A DNA stretch of 64,000 bases from a bacterium. Lineage in GTDB: Bacteria > Planctomycetota > Planctomycetia > Pirellulales > Pirellulaceae. The position numbers and the translations under genes are program-made. The notes under the pieces were generated by a model. That model was not told the origin of the DNA and did not search any database. It saw nothing but the letters and a program-made list of their open reading frames with translations. Positions 1-9,055 of this stretch are shown here, in pieces; position 1 is the stretch's first letter, and each line of letters starts with the position of its first letter. The DNA is taken from assembly GCA_030430075.1 (NCBI GenBank), contig JAUIGN010000005.1:299962-363961 (forward strand). The letters run 5' to 3'.

Positions 1-1
1 G

Positions 2-1450
2 TGTGGACAGGAAGGGCCGCGTAAGCATGTGCAACAGCACTTGGATACGCTTGCGGTCCGATCGGCGTTTCGCGTGGGGCGCATCGACCAGGTGCGTCGC
101 GAAGAGTTGGGTGCCGCGGACCGCGAAGCGTTATCGCAGCGGATCAACGAATACCCGGCCAGGTACGTCGCCCAGGAGTCGCTGGTGCGGTCGGTCGCTC
201 CGGTCTGGTCAAAAGACGAACCGCGGCCCCTGCATGTCGCCTTGCGGGCCTTCATCGTCGCCTCGGGAAATTCGTTCAGCGTGATGCCAGGCGGACTGGT
301 CCGCGTCGGAAAGAACAGCAGCGAACTCGATGTGTCGATTCTGGCCGGCGAAGGGAGCAAGGACGCCTGGGTTCTCTCGCAAGGCCCGGTGCGGCGGGTC
401 AGCCTGTTGCAGTCGCACGGAAAGTCCCAGCTTCGCCGCGGCAGTGCCGACCTGCCAAGCCGCGTTGCGGACAACCTGTTCTGGCTGGGCCGGGGGATCG
501 AGCGTGCCGAAAGCGTGGCCCGGTTGTTGCGTCCCGTGTTCGGGCGGATGGCGAGCGAATCGGAGCGTGAGGCACTGCCCGAGCTGACCGAACTCCTGCG
601 GACGCTCGCCGCGCAAGGCCAGATTGAACCGGGCTTCGTCATCGATGGCGTCAAAGAGCAACTCCCGGCGATCGAAAACGCACTTCCGACGCTGGTGCTG
701 GACGCCGGCCAGGCCGGCAGCCTGCGGAGTACCGTGGCGGCCATGTTCGGGAACGCGTCGCTGGTACGCGATCGGATGTCGGTCGACGGCTGGCGGATCG
801 TGCTCAGGCTGGAGCAGCAAATTGACGCCCTCTCACGTCGCCGCCGGGTCGGCCTGGCGGATGTGCTGGAACTGCTGAATGCCATGATCATCAACCTGGC
901 GGCGTTCGGCGGTCTGGTCAGCGAGAGCATGACGCGCAACCAGGGTTGGCGATTCCTCGACCTGGGACGGCGTCTGGAGCGATCGCTGCAAACAATCTCG
1001 CTCGTCCAGGACCTCTTGCTGGAACCGGGGCACCACGAACAGGCGGCGATGGAAGCAGCCCTGGAAGTGGCGGACAGCGCGATGACCTATCGTTCGCGGT
1101 ACCTGGCCAACATGCAACTGCCGATGGTCCTGGACCTGCTGTTGACCGACGAAACCAACCCCCGCTCGCTGGCGTTTCAACTGACACAAGTTCGGGACCA
1201 TGTCGACGCCCTGCCCCGCGAAGACAGCCAGCCGCTGCGCGGTACGGATCAACGAATCGCGGTTTCCGCGCTGACGAAGCTGCAACTGATCGACCACGCG
1301 GCGTTGCAGCATGCCGGGACCGGGGGCGCGAGCACCAAGCTGGGGCGGACGCTGCACTGGCTCAAGCTGCAGCTCCCGCGGCTCTCCGAGTTGATCAGTC
1401 ACAAGTACCTGATTCATGCCGACGTGCCGCGGCAGCTCGCCGACGGGTAG
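2..1450 (+). CDS. Circularly permuted ATP-grasp / alpha-E fusion protein, 5' end outside window
   Basis: The reading frame is open from base 2, so the first 28 bases continue a gene that begins upstream; the GTG at 29 is not its start. The first ~150 residues are the end of a circularly permuted ATP-grasp domain: a PGGLVRV loop and GSKDAWVLS match the same region of the complete ATP-grasp gene at 2533. From about residue 155 an alpha-E (DUF403-type) helical domain begins with RVADNLFWLGRGIERAE and runs to the stop. Fusions of this kind are known next to transglutaminase-like genes and are thought to make amide bonds, but substrate and product are unknown. It is separated by only 6 bp from the transglutaminase gene downstream, so they are probably co-transcribed. 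Confidence 0.88.
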   Translation, partial: CGQEGPRKHVQQHLDTLAVRSAFRVGRIDQVRREELGAADREALSQRINEYPARYVAQESLVRSVAPVWSKDEPRPLHVALRAFIVASGNSFSVMPGGLVRVGKNSSELDVSILAGEGSKDAWVLSQGPVRRVSLLQSHGKSQLRRGSADLPSRVADNLFWLGRGIERAESVARLLRPVFGRMASESEREALPELTELLRTLAAQGQIEPGFVIDGVKEQLPAIENALPTLVLDAGQAGSLRSTVAAMFGNASLVRDRMSVDGWRIVLRLEQQIDALSRRRRVGLADVLELLNAMIINLAAFGGLVSESMTRNQGWRFLDLGRRLERSLQTISLVQDLLLEPGHHEQAAMEAALEVADSAMTYRSRYLANMQLPMVLDLLLTDETNPRSLAFQLTQVRDHVDALPREDSQPLRGTDQRIAVSALTKLQLIDHAALQHAGTGGASTKLGRTLHWLKLQLPRLSELISHKYLIHADVPRQLADG

Positions 1451-1456
1451 CCGACC

Positions 1457-2329
1457 ATGAAGTACAAAGTTACGCATACGACGACCTACGACTATTCGGC
1501 TGACGTCCCTCTCTGTCAGAACGAAACGCGGCTGACGCCCCGCAACGATGCGCGCCAGACGTGCGAGTTTCATCGATTGGTCGTTCACCCCAAGCCCGTC
1601 GAGATGACGAAGCGGACCGATTATTTTGGCAACACGGTCAATCAGTTTGCACTCAATACGGCGCATCGACGCCTCCGCGTGACGGCTGTGACGAGGATCC
1701 GCGTGCACCCCTCGCCCCTGCCGCAGCTCGCCGGGACCACGCCCTGGGAAGACGTTCGGGACGCGCTCGGCCAGGACCTCAGCCGCACCGGGCTGGACGT
1801 CTATCAGTTTGCGTTTGCGTCGCCGCACGTCGAATGTGATCGCGCGTTCGCCGCCTACGCGGAGGAATCGTTCACCCCCCGCCGGCCGGTTGGTGACGCC
1901 CTGGCCGACCTGACCAAACGCATCAACCAGGATGTCGTCTACGACCCCCAGGCGACGACGGTGAGCACACCTGTGAAAGAAGTGTTCGAGCATCGGCGGG
2001 GCGTCTGCCAGGACATGGCCCACTTGCAACTCGCCTGCCTCCGTTCGTTGGGGTTGGCGGCCCGCTATGTGAGCGGCTACCTGCGGACGACGCCGCCGGA
2101 GGGCGAGCGGCGGTTGGTGGGCGCGGATGCCTCGCACGCTTGGGTCAGTCTGTTCTGTGGAACGGCCGGCTGGATCGATGCGGACCCGACCAACGATGTG
2201 CTGCCGAGCGTCGATCATATTACGGTCGCCTGGGGCCGCGACTACAGCGACGTCTGCCCGATCAACGGGATGTTTGTCGGCGGCGGTCGCCACAAGCTCA
2301 GCGTGGCCGTCAAGGTCACGCCGCTCTAA
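1457..2329 (+). CDS. Transglutaminase-like cysteine peptidase-fold protein (cytoplasmic)
   Basis: This 290-residue protein has the bacterial transglutaminase N-terminal beta domain (residues 1-85, starting YKVTHTTTYDY) followed by a transglutaminase core. The catalytic triad is visible: Cys184 in RRGVCQDMAHL, His227 in DASHAWVSL and Asp243 in WIDADPTND. There is no signal peptide, unlike the exported transglutaminase-like protein at 5170-6180. Proteins of this family cluster with ATP-grasp/alpha-E genes in many bacteria, and here one lies 6 bp after the fused ATP-grasp/alpha-E gene. It could hydrolyse or transfer amide bonds made by those ligases. Family assignment is firm; substrate is unknown. 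Confidence 0.92.
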   Translation: MKYKVTHTTTYDYSADVPLCQNETRLTPRNDARQTCEFHRLVVHPKPVEMTKRTDYFGNTVNQFALNTAHRRLRVTAVTRIRVHPSPLPQLAGTTPWEDVRDALGQDLSRTGLDVYQFAFASPHVECDRAFAAYAEESFTPRRPVGDALADLTKRINQDVVYDPQATTVSTPVKEVFEHRRGVCQDMAHLQLACLRSLGLAARYVSGYLRTTPPEGERRLVGADASHAWVSLFCGTAGWIDADPTNDVLPSVDHITVAWGRDYSDVCPINGMFVGGGRHKLSVAVKVTPL

Positions 2330-2532
2330 CGAGCGCCGCTCGAATCGCCGCGGCCGCACGCCTCTCGCCGCGGTACCCCAGGGGGCCGCTAATCGTCGTT
2401 CGGCGCCCTTGTGGCCGGACCTCGAATCCCGCTAGAATTCGCCAGCCGGGACTCCCGACGGCAAGTTAGGCGGAACCTTGCAAATCAGGCCTCGGTCGAT
2501 CTGTAATTTGGTTCAACGCGAAAGAGTGATTT

Positions 2533-4092
2533 ATGCAACAGTCGCAGCAGGCGGCGGGGCAAGAGGCGAATCAGCTTAATTTCCGCGACTATGACACGGG
2601 CGGCTTCTACGACGAGCTAATTGATGAGAACGGGCAGCCGCGGGAAGGCGCTCAGATCCTCCTCAAGCGGATTGCCGAACTGCCGGATGGCGAACTGCTA
2701 CAGCGGCAGGAGATGGCGGAGCGTGCCCTTTTTCGGATGGGCATCACCTTCGCCGTTTATGGAAATAACGCGGGCGTGGAGAAGATCTTCCCGTTTGACA
2801 TCTTGCCGCGGATCGTGGCCGCCGCGGAATGGGAGAAGATCGAACGGGGGTTGAAGCAGCGAATCCGCGCCCTCAACCTGTTCATTGACGACATCTACCA
2901 CGATCAGCAGATCGTCAAGGACGACGTCCTGCCGGCAGCCATCTTGGCCAGTGCGGACAGCTTCCGCGAGCAGTGTGTCGGCCTCAAGCCGCCCCGCAAT
3001 ATCTGGTGCCATATCACCGGGACGGACCTGGTACGGGACAATAGCGGCCAGATTTTTGTCCTTGAAGACAATCTCCGCTGCCCGTCCGGTGTTTCCTATG
3101 TGCTGCAGAACCGGTTCATCATGAAGCGCAGCTTCCCCTGGCTGTTTGAAGCGTCGCATGTCATGCCGGTTGTCGACTATCCCAGCCGCCTGTTGAGCCT
3201 GCTGCAGTACCTGGGACCGGACGGTGTCGCCGCGCCGACGGTCGCCGTTATGACCCCCGGCGTGTTCAATTCGGCTTATTACGAGCACTCGTATTTGGCG
3301 CAGCAGATGGGCGTGGAACTGGTCGAGGGGCGCGACCTGGCCGTGCGCGACGGTTATCTCTGCATGCGAACTACCTCGGGCTTTCAACGCGTCGACGTCC
3401 TCTACCGCCGGATCGACGACGACTTCATCGACCCCGCCGAGTTTCGCTCGGACTCGATGCTCGGCGTCCGCGGACTGATGGAAGTCTATCGGGCGGGACG
3501 AGTGGCACTGGCCAACGCTCCGGGAACCGGCGTCGCCGACGACAAGGTGATCTACGCCTACGTGGAAAAGATCATCAAGTACTACCTCAACGAAGACCCC
3601 ATCATCCCCAACGTTCCGACCTATGTCTGTTACGACGAAGACGACCGCAACTATGTGTTGGCGCACTTGGACGAGCTGGTTGTGAAGGCGGCCAACGAGT
3701 CGGGCGGTTACGGGATGCTGATCGGCCCGCACGCCAGCGAGGAAGAACGGCAGAAGTTTGCCGAGCTGATTCGCAAGAACCCCCGCAACTATATCGCCCA
3801 GCCGACGCTGTCCCTGTCGCGCATTCCGACCATGATCGACAAGAAGTTCGAGGGCCGGCACGTCGACCTCCGCCCTTACATTCTCTACGGCGAGGACATT
3901 TTTGTGCTGCCGGGGGGGCTGACGCGCGTGGCGCTTCGTAAGGGGTCTCTGGTCGTCAATTCATCGCAAGGTGGGGGAAGCAAAGACACCTGGGTGATTG
4001 CCCCGTCGCCGGTTTCGGCCAACGCCCCCACGACCGATTCCGCGGCAAGTTCGGTGGAATCCGCTCCTTCCTCTGCAGCAGATGGTGAGTAG
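2533..4092 (+). CDS. Circularly permuted ATP-grasp protein (DUF407-type)
   Basis: A complete 519-residue circularly permuted ATP-grasp protein. Recognisable blocks are [17 protein letters not shown] (about residues 178-195), the nucleotide-binding stretch [17 protein letters not shown] (about 384-400), and [20 protein letters not shown] followed by GGGSKDTWV near residue 485. The last ~30 residues are Ala/Ser-rich and look disordered. Family members are predicted ATP-dependent carboxylate-amine ligases. The alpha-E gene starts 3 bp after the stop codon, so this is the split form of the architecture that is fused in the gene at the window's left edge. A 200-bp gap precedes it, so it may have its own promoter. 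Confidence 0.93.
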   Translation: MQQSQQAAGQEANQLNFRDYDTGGFYDELIDENGQPREGAQILLKRIAELPDGELLQRQEMAERALFRMGITFAVYGNNAGVEKIFPFDILPRIVAAAEWEKIERGLKQRIRALNLFIDDIYHDQQIVKDDVLPAAILASADSFREQCVGLKPPRNIWCHITGTDLVRDNSGQIFVLEDNLRCPSGVSYVLQNRFIMKRSFPWLFEASHVMPVVDYPSRLLSLLQYLGPDGVAAPTVAVMTPGVFNSAYYEHSYLAQQMGVELVEGRDLAVRDGYLCMRTTSGFQRVDVLYRRIDDDFIDPAEFRSDSMLGVRGLMEVYRAGRVALANAPGTGVADDKVIYAYVEKIIKYYLNEDPIIPNVPTYVCYDEDDRNYVLAHLDELVVKAANESGGYGMLIGPHASEEERQKFAELIRKNPRNYIAQPTLSLSRIPTMIDKKFEGRHVDLRPYILYGEDIFVLPGGLTRVALRKGSLVVNSSQGGGSKDTWVIAPSPVSANAPTTDSAASSVESAPSSAADGE

Positions 4093-4095
4093 ACC

Positions 4096-5082
4096 ATGTT
4101 GAGCCGCGTTGCTGACTCGATCTATTGGATGAGCCGTTACGTTGAACGGGCAGAGAACCTGGCCCGCTTCGCCGACGTGACGTTGAACATGATGCTGGAT
4201 CTCCCCTCCGGTTCCCCCGAACAATGGCGGCCGCTGGTCAGTGCGACCGGCGACGATAAGGAGTTTTTTGAGCGGTACGGGGAATCGACGCGCGACAACG
4301 TGATCCAGTTCCTGACGTTTGACTGCGAGTACCCGAATTCGATTCTCTCTTGCCTGCATGCCGCTCGTGAGAACGCTCGCAGCGTGCGCGAAGCGATCGG
4401 ATCGGAAATGTGGGAACACCTCAACCAGTTTTACATGAGCGTCCGCGATGCGGCAGGCGACCCGGAAGCGCTCGAGTCTCCCAATAACTTCTTTCAGCAC
4501 GTGAAGATGTCGAGTCACCTGTTTACCGGGATTACCGTGACGACCATGTCGCAGGGCGAAGGCTGGCACTTTGCCCGGATGGGGCGGCTGCTGGAACGTG
4601 CCGACAAAACGTCCCGCATCCTGGACGTCAAATACTTCACGCTGCTGCCGTCGCCCCGAGACGTCGGCACCCCGATGGATGATCTGCAGTGGTCGTCGGT
4701 GTTGCGCAGCGTGAGCGGTTTCGAAATGTACCGCAAACGCCATCACGGGATTACACCCAAGCGGGTCGTCGAGTTTCTGGTGCTGGATTGGGAGTTTCCC
4801 CGCGCCATCATCCACTGTATCGACCATGCGAACCATTCGCTGCACGCCATCTCCGGATCGCCCAAAGGGACATTCTGCAACCCCGCGGAGAAACGGCTGG
4901 GGCTGCTCTGCAGCGAGTTGGCGTATGCGGAGATCGACGAGATCATCGGCCAGGGACTTCATGAATTCCTGGACGCGTTTCAATCGAAGCTGAACCTGGT
5001 GGGGGAATCGATCTACCAGACCTTCATCGCCATGCGGCCCACCGATTTGCCGGCCGGCGAGCGGCAGGTGGCCAGAGTCTGA
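4096..5082 (+). CDS. Alpha-E domain protein (DUF403-type)
   Basis: This 328-residue all-helical protein opens with RVADSIYWMSRYVERAEN, the hallmark start of alpha-E domains, and keeps the internal MGRLLERADKTSRILD motif near residue 160. It is encoded 3 bp after the ATP-grasp gene, an obligate-looking pair. The biochemical role of alpha-E domains is not established; they are assumed to cooperate with the ATP-grasp ligase. The last residues (VARV) and stop codon lie inside a 15-bp tandem repeat that repeats the stop in frame. Confidence 0.92.
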   Translation: MLSRVADSIYWMSRYVERAENLARFADVTLNMMLDLPSGSPEQWRPLVSATGDDKEFFERYGESTRDNVIQFLTFDCEYPNSILSCLHAARENARSVREAIGSEMWEHLNQFYMSVRDAAGDPEALESPNNFFQHVKMSSHLFTGITVTTMSQGEGWHFARMGRLLERADKTSRILDVKYFTLLPSPRDVGTPMDDLQWSSVLRSVSGFEMYRKRHHGITPKRVVEFLVLDWEFPRAIIHCIDHANHSLHAISGSPKGTFCNPAEKRLGLLCSELAYAEIDEIIGQGLHEFLDAFQSKLNLVGESIYQTFIAMRPTDLPAGERQVARV

Positions 5083-5130
5083 GCAGCCAGAGTCTGAGCA
5101 GCCAGTGTCTGAGCAGCCAGTGTCTGAGCA
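5071..5130 (+). repeat. Four tandem 15-bp units spanning the alpha-E stop codon
   Basis: Units gccagagtctgagca (twice) and gccagtgtctgagca (twice) follow one another without spacers. The first contains the TGA stop of the alpha-E gene. Because 15 is a multiple of three, the same stop recurs in frame in every unit. It looks like slippage duplication of a gene end. Confidence 0.9.
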
Positions 5131-5169
5131 GCCAACGGCGTCGCGGCCGGCCGCGAGACGACCGTCTTG

Positions 5170-6180
5170 CTACTCGTCCTGATAAGAGAATTGAAGCTTG
5201 ATTTGACCCTTGGGGAGTCGCTTGCCGTCGATTTCGACGTGCGGGTAGACGAAGAAGTTGAGCGGGCCGGTGTCTTGTTTCGGGACGAGCGTAAGATCCC
5301 GTCCGATCGAGAACGTGACGCGATCCTCGGTGAGGTTGCCGAAGTAGTACTCCTTCAGCTCCGGGTGCTTGTCGGCTTCTGAGATGTCGACCGGGATCCA
5401 ACCCAAGCGATCGACGAAGAAAAATGCCCAACAATGGTATCCCCCGATCGTACCGTGCCCGCGCTCCGGCGGCAGCGGGAAACCGATCTCGAACCTGGCC
5501 GGGATGGATTGCGACCGGGCCAGCGAAATGAACAAGCTGTGGAAGTCGGTGCAGTTTCCGAAGCGGCTGTCGCATACCCAGAGGACGTCGCCGTTGCCGT
5601 AGCCCGGTTTGGACTTGTCGTAGCGAACGTGATCGTCGACCCGCCGGTACAGCACGTGCGCCAGTTCGAGCGGATCGGAGGGCAGACGCAGTTGCTCGAG
5701 CAGCGTGGTCGGCTTGCCGGTCAGCGGGACCCGTCGATGCGCGGTCAAGAATCTCGCCCGTTCTTCCTCCGTCAGTGCGCTTGGGGAGCCGCGTCGCTTG
5801 AGACCCTGGACCTCGCGGCGGACAACCTTGTAGCGAGTCTTGAATGACAGCATTTGCGATGCCGGGGCCTGGGCTTCGAAGTACAGGATCCGGTTGCCGT
5901 AGGTTGCGTCGCGAGAGGACGTCATGGCCGCCGGGAGTTGGCCCGGCAAAGGGGTCACGTCCTGATGATCGTTAGACCTCGGTACCGGTAACCAAACCCG
6001 AATTCGAGCACCAGCGGGCAGGCCGGTCAGCGTCCCCCCGTAGTCGAAGCGAAAGGTGCGAACCCGTGGCGGCGAGCCCGTGTTGGAATCCGCAGTCGCG
6101 GCCTTGCCGCCGAGCCCACCTGCCAGGCAACACACGACAGTGAGCACGCGACATATCAAAAGGGAATGCCGGTAACGCAT
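5170..6180 (-). CDS. Exported transglutaminase-like domain protein
   Basis: A 336-residue protein convergent with the ATP-grasp cluster. ATG at 6180 gives a signal peptide (MRYRHSLLICRVLTVVCCLAGG), so it acts outside the cytoplasm. The transglutaminase core shows a catalytic Cys in RFGNCTDFHSLF, a His in GGYHCWAFFF and an Asp in WIPVDISEA. It differs clearly from the cytoplasmic homologue at 1457: shorter N-terminal beta region and another family branch. The open frame continues upstream to 6501, but that stretch runs through an intergenic repeat array (translated EQEQGLESRG units), so I do not count it. It may trim or process the product of the neighbouring ligases. Confidence 0.88.
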   Translation of the reverse strand: MRYRHSLLICRVLTVVCCLAGGLGGKAATADSNTGSPPRVRTFRFDYGGTLTGLPAGARIRVWLPVPRSNDHQDVTPLPGQLPAAMTSSRDATYGNRILYFEAQAPASQMLSFKTRYKVVRREVQGLKRRGSPSALTEEERARFLTAHRRVPLTGKPTTLLEQLRLPSDPLELAHVLYRRVDDHVRYDKSKPGYGNGDVLWVCDSRFGNCTDFHSLFISLARSQSIPARFEIGFPLPPERGHGTIGGYHCWAFFFVDRLGWIPVDISEADKHPELKEYYFGNLTEDRVTFSIGRDLTLVPKQDTGPLNFFVYPHVEIDGKRLPKGQIKLQFSYQDE

Positions 6181-6299
6181 ATCGAATCGACCTCGGACGA
6201 ACCAGGATGCCTCAAGAAACGAACGGACGAACCGGAGGGGCCGTCGCCCCACGTGCGACCTGCTAGCCGCAAGATACAACCATTCAGCGCGGAGCCTCA

Positions 6300-6492
6300 A
6301 CCGTTGCTCGCCGCGGCTCTCCAAACCTTGCTCTTGCTCGCCGCGGCTCTCCAAACCTTGCTCTTGCTCGCCGCAGTTCTCAAAACATTGCTCGGCGCGG
6401 CTCTCCAGACATTGCTCTTGCTCGGCGCGGGTCTCCGACCCCGCCGAAACCGCCGACCGAAGGTCTCCCATTCCCATTCCCATTCCCATTCC
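6300..6492. repeat. Intergenic repeat locus A: 46-bp core plus ~30-bp tandem array and CATTCC runs
   Basis: Bases 6423-6468 match, in inverse orientation, the 46-bp core at 7965-8010 and, with one mismatch, 42480-42525. To its left are degenerate units of about 30 bp built on gctcgccgcggctctccaaa; to its right, four CATTCC hexamers (6469-6492). The rest of the 6181-6908 gap shows no gene that I can support. Confidence 0.8.
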
Positions 6493-6908
6493 CCCGACCA
6501 CCGTTCACGCATCCCCATGACGTCAAGCCCGAGCAACAGGGCACCAACGATCCCTACCAGGCTACCAGGCTCCGACGACCGCGGCGCCACCAGAATTCCG
6601 GCAGTCATCCACCGCTGCGCGCACATGCCGATTCCCCGTACGCCGACTCGCCCACATCATCAGTCATGGTAATTGATTGCGGCGTCCGCCGGCAGTCCAA
6701 GCCCGAACGGGGCCGCACCTGACTTGTGAAGTGGCCCCGGGCTCTCACGTTGCGGTCGTGCCTTCCAAGGCGATGCCGGGACCGCTACGATGCTGATCGA
6801 TGGTCTACGAGTCACGTTGGCGATGAGCGCCGGCACGATCGTGGTCGCATGCATGTTCTCTGACACGTTCCCTGACGAGTTGATTTTACCTGTAGGAAGG
6901 CCTTCACC

Positions 6909-7634
6909 ATGACGCACCCGTTTCGTTCCATCGGCTACAGCCTGTTCGCTCTCTTCTTCCTGGTGCCGGGTTTGCAAGCCCAAGAGGCGGCCACCCAGCA
7001 CGATGCCATCAAACCGGTTCCCCGCCAGGGGCGTTGGCAGGCGCGGCACGAGTCCATGAATCGACGCGTTGCGATGGGGAATGTCGACCTGGTGTTTATC
7101 GGTGACTCGATCACCCAAGGCTGGGAAGGCCGAGGGAAAAAGGTGTGGGCGGAGTATTACGGAAAGCGAAATGCGGTCAACCTGGGGATCGGCGGTGACC
7201 GTACACAACACGTGATCTGGCGGCTTGACAACGGTAACCTGGACAACATTGCTCCGAAAGTTGCCGTGATCATGATTGGAACGAACAACTCCGGCAGCAA
7301 CACGCCTGAACAGATTGCCGAAGGCGTCACGAAGATCGTACGCCAGTTGCAGGAGAAGACGCCGAAGACCAAGATCCTGCTGCTGGCCACATTCCCACGC
7401 GGCGCGACGCCGGCGGACAAACGCCGCCAGGTGAATGAGAAGAGCAATGCCCTGGTCGCCGGCCTGGCCGAGGATGCGAATGTCGAGTACCTCGACATCG
7501 GCTCCAAGTTCCTCGCAGACGACGGTACGCTGTCGCGAGAGATCATGCCGGACTTGTTGCACTTGAGCGAAGCCGGCTATGAAATCTGGGCAACGTCGAT
7601 TGAGCCGACGCTGGCACGGCTGATGGGCGAGTAA
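6909..7634 (+). CDS. Exported SGNH/GDSL-family hydrolase (PAF-acetylhydrolase-like)
   Basis: A 241-residue protein with a signal peptide (LFALFFLVPGLQAQ) preceded by a good ribosome binding site (GGAAGG, 6897-6902). SGNH blocks are all present: block I FIGDSITQGW with nucleophile Ser67, block II GIGGDRTQ, block III MIGTNNSG, and block V DLLHLSEAGYEIWA with the catalytic Asp/His. The arrangement resembles platelet-activating-factor acetylhydrolase beta/gamma-like esterases common in Planctomycetota, which probably deacylate polysaccharides or lipids in the periplasm. It stands alone between two repeat-bearing gaps. Confidence 0.92.
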   Translation: MTHPFRSIGYSLFALFFLVPGLQAQEAATQHDAIKPVPRQGRWQARHESMNRRVAMGNVDLVFIGDSITQGWEGRGKKVWAEYYGKRNAVNLGIGGDRTQHVIWRLDNGNLDNIAPKVAVIMIGTNNSGSNTPEQIAEGVTKIVRQLQEKTPKTKILLLATFPRGATPADKRRQVNEKSNALVAGLAEDANVEYLDIGSKFLADDGTLSREIMPDLLHLSEAGYEIWATSIEPTLARLMGE

Positions 7635-7964
7635 CGCACGCGGCGACCAACCGTTGGCCGCAGATCTTCGTCAATTGCTCGGTACGAATTGCGGGTGACA
7701 CCCGTAATGCTCGTCGGGGTTGTGATGGTTCGAAGGAATAACTCGAAATGCGTTTCCGTTAACGCGACGATCCGGACGGGCAGGAAGTTGTTGATAGCAG
7801 CTTTCTGCCCACTGCCGGCCTACCGCATTTCAGGCACGGCGCGACCTGAGGATCAGCAACGGAACGCCGGCATGGTTGTGCTTGTAGCGACGGTGGGAAC
7901 TCCAGGAACTTGTTGATGACTTGTTGTTACGTGCTGATTGAGTCTCTCGAATATGGTGGGAATG

Positions 7965-8092
7965 GGAGACCTTCGGTCGGCGGTTTCGGCGGGGTCGGAG
8001 ACCCGCGCCGAACAATAGGTCGAAGAGCCGCGGCGAGCAGTAGATCGGAGAGCCGCGCCGAGCGGTAGGTCGGAGACCTGCGCCGGGTGGCA
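7965..8092. repeat. Intergenic repeat locus B: 46-bp core followed by four 25-bp tandem units
   Basis: The core is 7965-8010. Overlapping its end, four units of exactly 25 bp start at 7993, 8018, 8043 and 8068, each beginning g(g/a)tcg(g/a)agag/cc. Units diverge by several bases each, so the array is old. There are no spacers between units, so it is not a CRISPR. The remainder of 7635-7964 holds no supported gene. Confidence 0.85.
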
Positions 8093-8095
8093 GGT

Positions 8096-8881
8096 TCAGT
8101 CGGCTCGACGAAACAGCCGGTTCGTGCCTGTGATGCGTCGCGGCTGCGAGTAATGATAAACGGTACCGCCGTGATCGATGCGGGTCGGCACCCGGATGAG
8201 CACCTCGGCCCACTGGCGGCAATTGAAGGCGATGAATGCGAGTTCCAATCCGGACAACATGCTGTCGAATGCGTTTTCCAGGTTGGGAAACAGAATCGGG
8301 CCGGTATCCGTCTGATAGATCATGTCCCGCTCGTTGGCGTTCATTGTCTTAACCGGGTATTCCAGCGTGGCCGAATAGCGGTCGGATTCCATCATCGTAA
8401 CAGCGACCAGGGGGGCATTGGCGAGCGTTGCCGCCACAATCTCTTGGTCGGTGTCCAGTTCCGCCCCCGGCGCATCAGCGATGTCAACGCGCAGGCTGTC
8501 AAATGCGTCTGCCGTTCGCCCTCGCTGGCGATCCGACTGACGTCCGCTGCCGCGTGGATACAACTCGACATCGATGCCGGCGCTGGCGTACGTCTTGATG
8601 TGCATGAACTCGCTGTCGGAAAAGATGGGGACGAAATCGGCATTGGGGCTGGTCCAGATGTCCCCATCGACACCCACGCGCTCGGTCTTGCAACTGGCCC
8701 CCATGACAAACGTCTGCGTCGCTTGAGTTTCCTTATCCGTGACGCTCAGGCGGCACTCGATTTGAATCCGCGCGTTGTTCAGCGAATAGGGCGGTTCGTG
8801 GCTGGCGGTGCGCGGCGGCTTCTTTAGCGCATCGATGCGGAAGGTGAGAAACGACCGTGAGAAGTCAATGATGTTGGGCAT
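8096..8881 (-). CDS. Hypothetical protein
   Basis: A 261-residue protein I do not recognise. The start at 8881 is preferred because AGGAA sits a few bases upstream of the ATG; an upstream ATG at 8905 or TTG at 8908 is possible. It has no signal peptide or membrane segment. Composition is mixed alpha/beta with several Trp/Phe residues, and a polar stretch at about residues 115-125 (RGSGRQSDRQRGR) that looks like a loop. It reads away from the SMP-30 gene and ends just before a repeat array. Codon usage is like its neighbours, so I take it to be a real gene. Confidence 0.7.
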   Translation of the reverse strand: MPNIIDFSRSFLTFRIDALKKPPRTASHEPPYSLNNARIQIECRLSVTDKETQATQTFVMGASCKTERVGVDGDIWTSPNADFVPIFSDSEFMHIKTYASAGIDVELYPRGSGRQSDRQRGRTADAFDSLRVDIADAPGAELDTDQEIVAATLANAPLVAVTMMESDRYSATLEYPVKTMNANERDMIYQTDTGPILFPNLENAFDSMLSGLELAFIAFNCRQWAEVLIRVPTRIDHGGTVYHYSQPRRITGTNRLFRRAD

Positions 8882-9055
8882 GCGTTCCTGCCAAGGGAGG
8901 GCCATCAATGATCCAGGGGGGCCGGACGGCGACGTTCGGACCGGGTATCGGCCGCGTCGGTTGGAGGTGTCGTCCCCCGGGTGGCCGCACCGAGCATCAC
9001 GGTCACCCGTGTCGCTTATCGCGGAGAACGCCGCCGGTTAATCGTCGAGCAATAC

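Noticed and set aside
833..2359. 508-residue minus-strand open frame
   Set aside because: Antisense to the alpha-E fusion and transglutaminase genes; composition (Arg/His/Val-rich) is that of a high-GC shadow frame.
6181..6501. N-terminal extension of the exported transglutaminase with EQEQGLESRG repeats
   Set aside because: It is translation through a noncoding repeat locus found elsewhere in intergenic DNA; the signal peptide begins at 6180.
7689..7916. 75-residue open frame in the gap after the SGNH hydrolase
   Set aside because: No ribosome site, no conserved pattern and low coding character.
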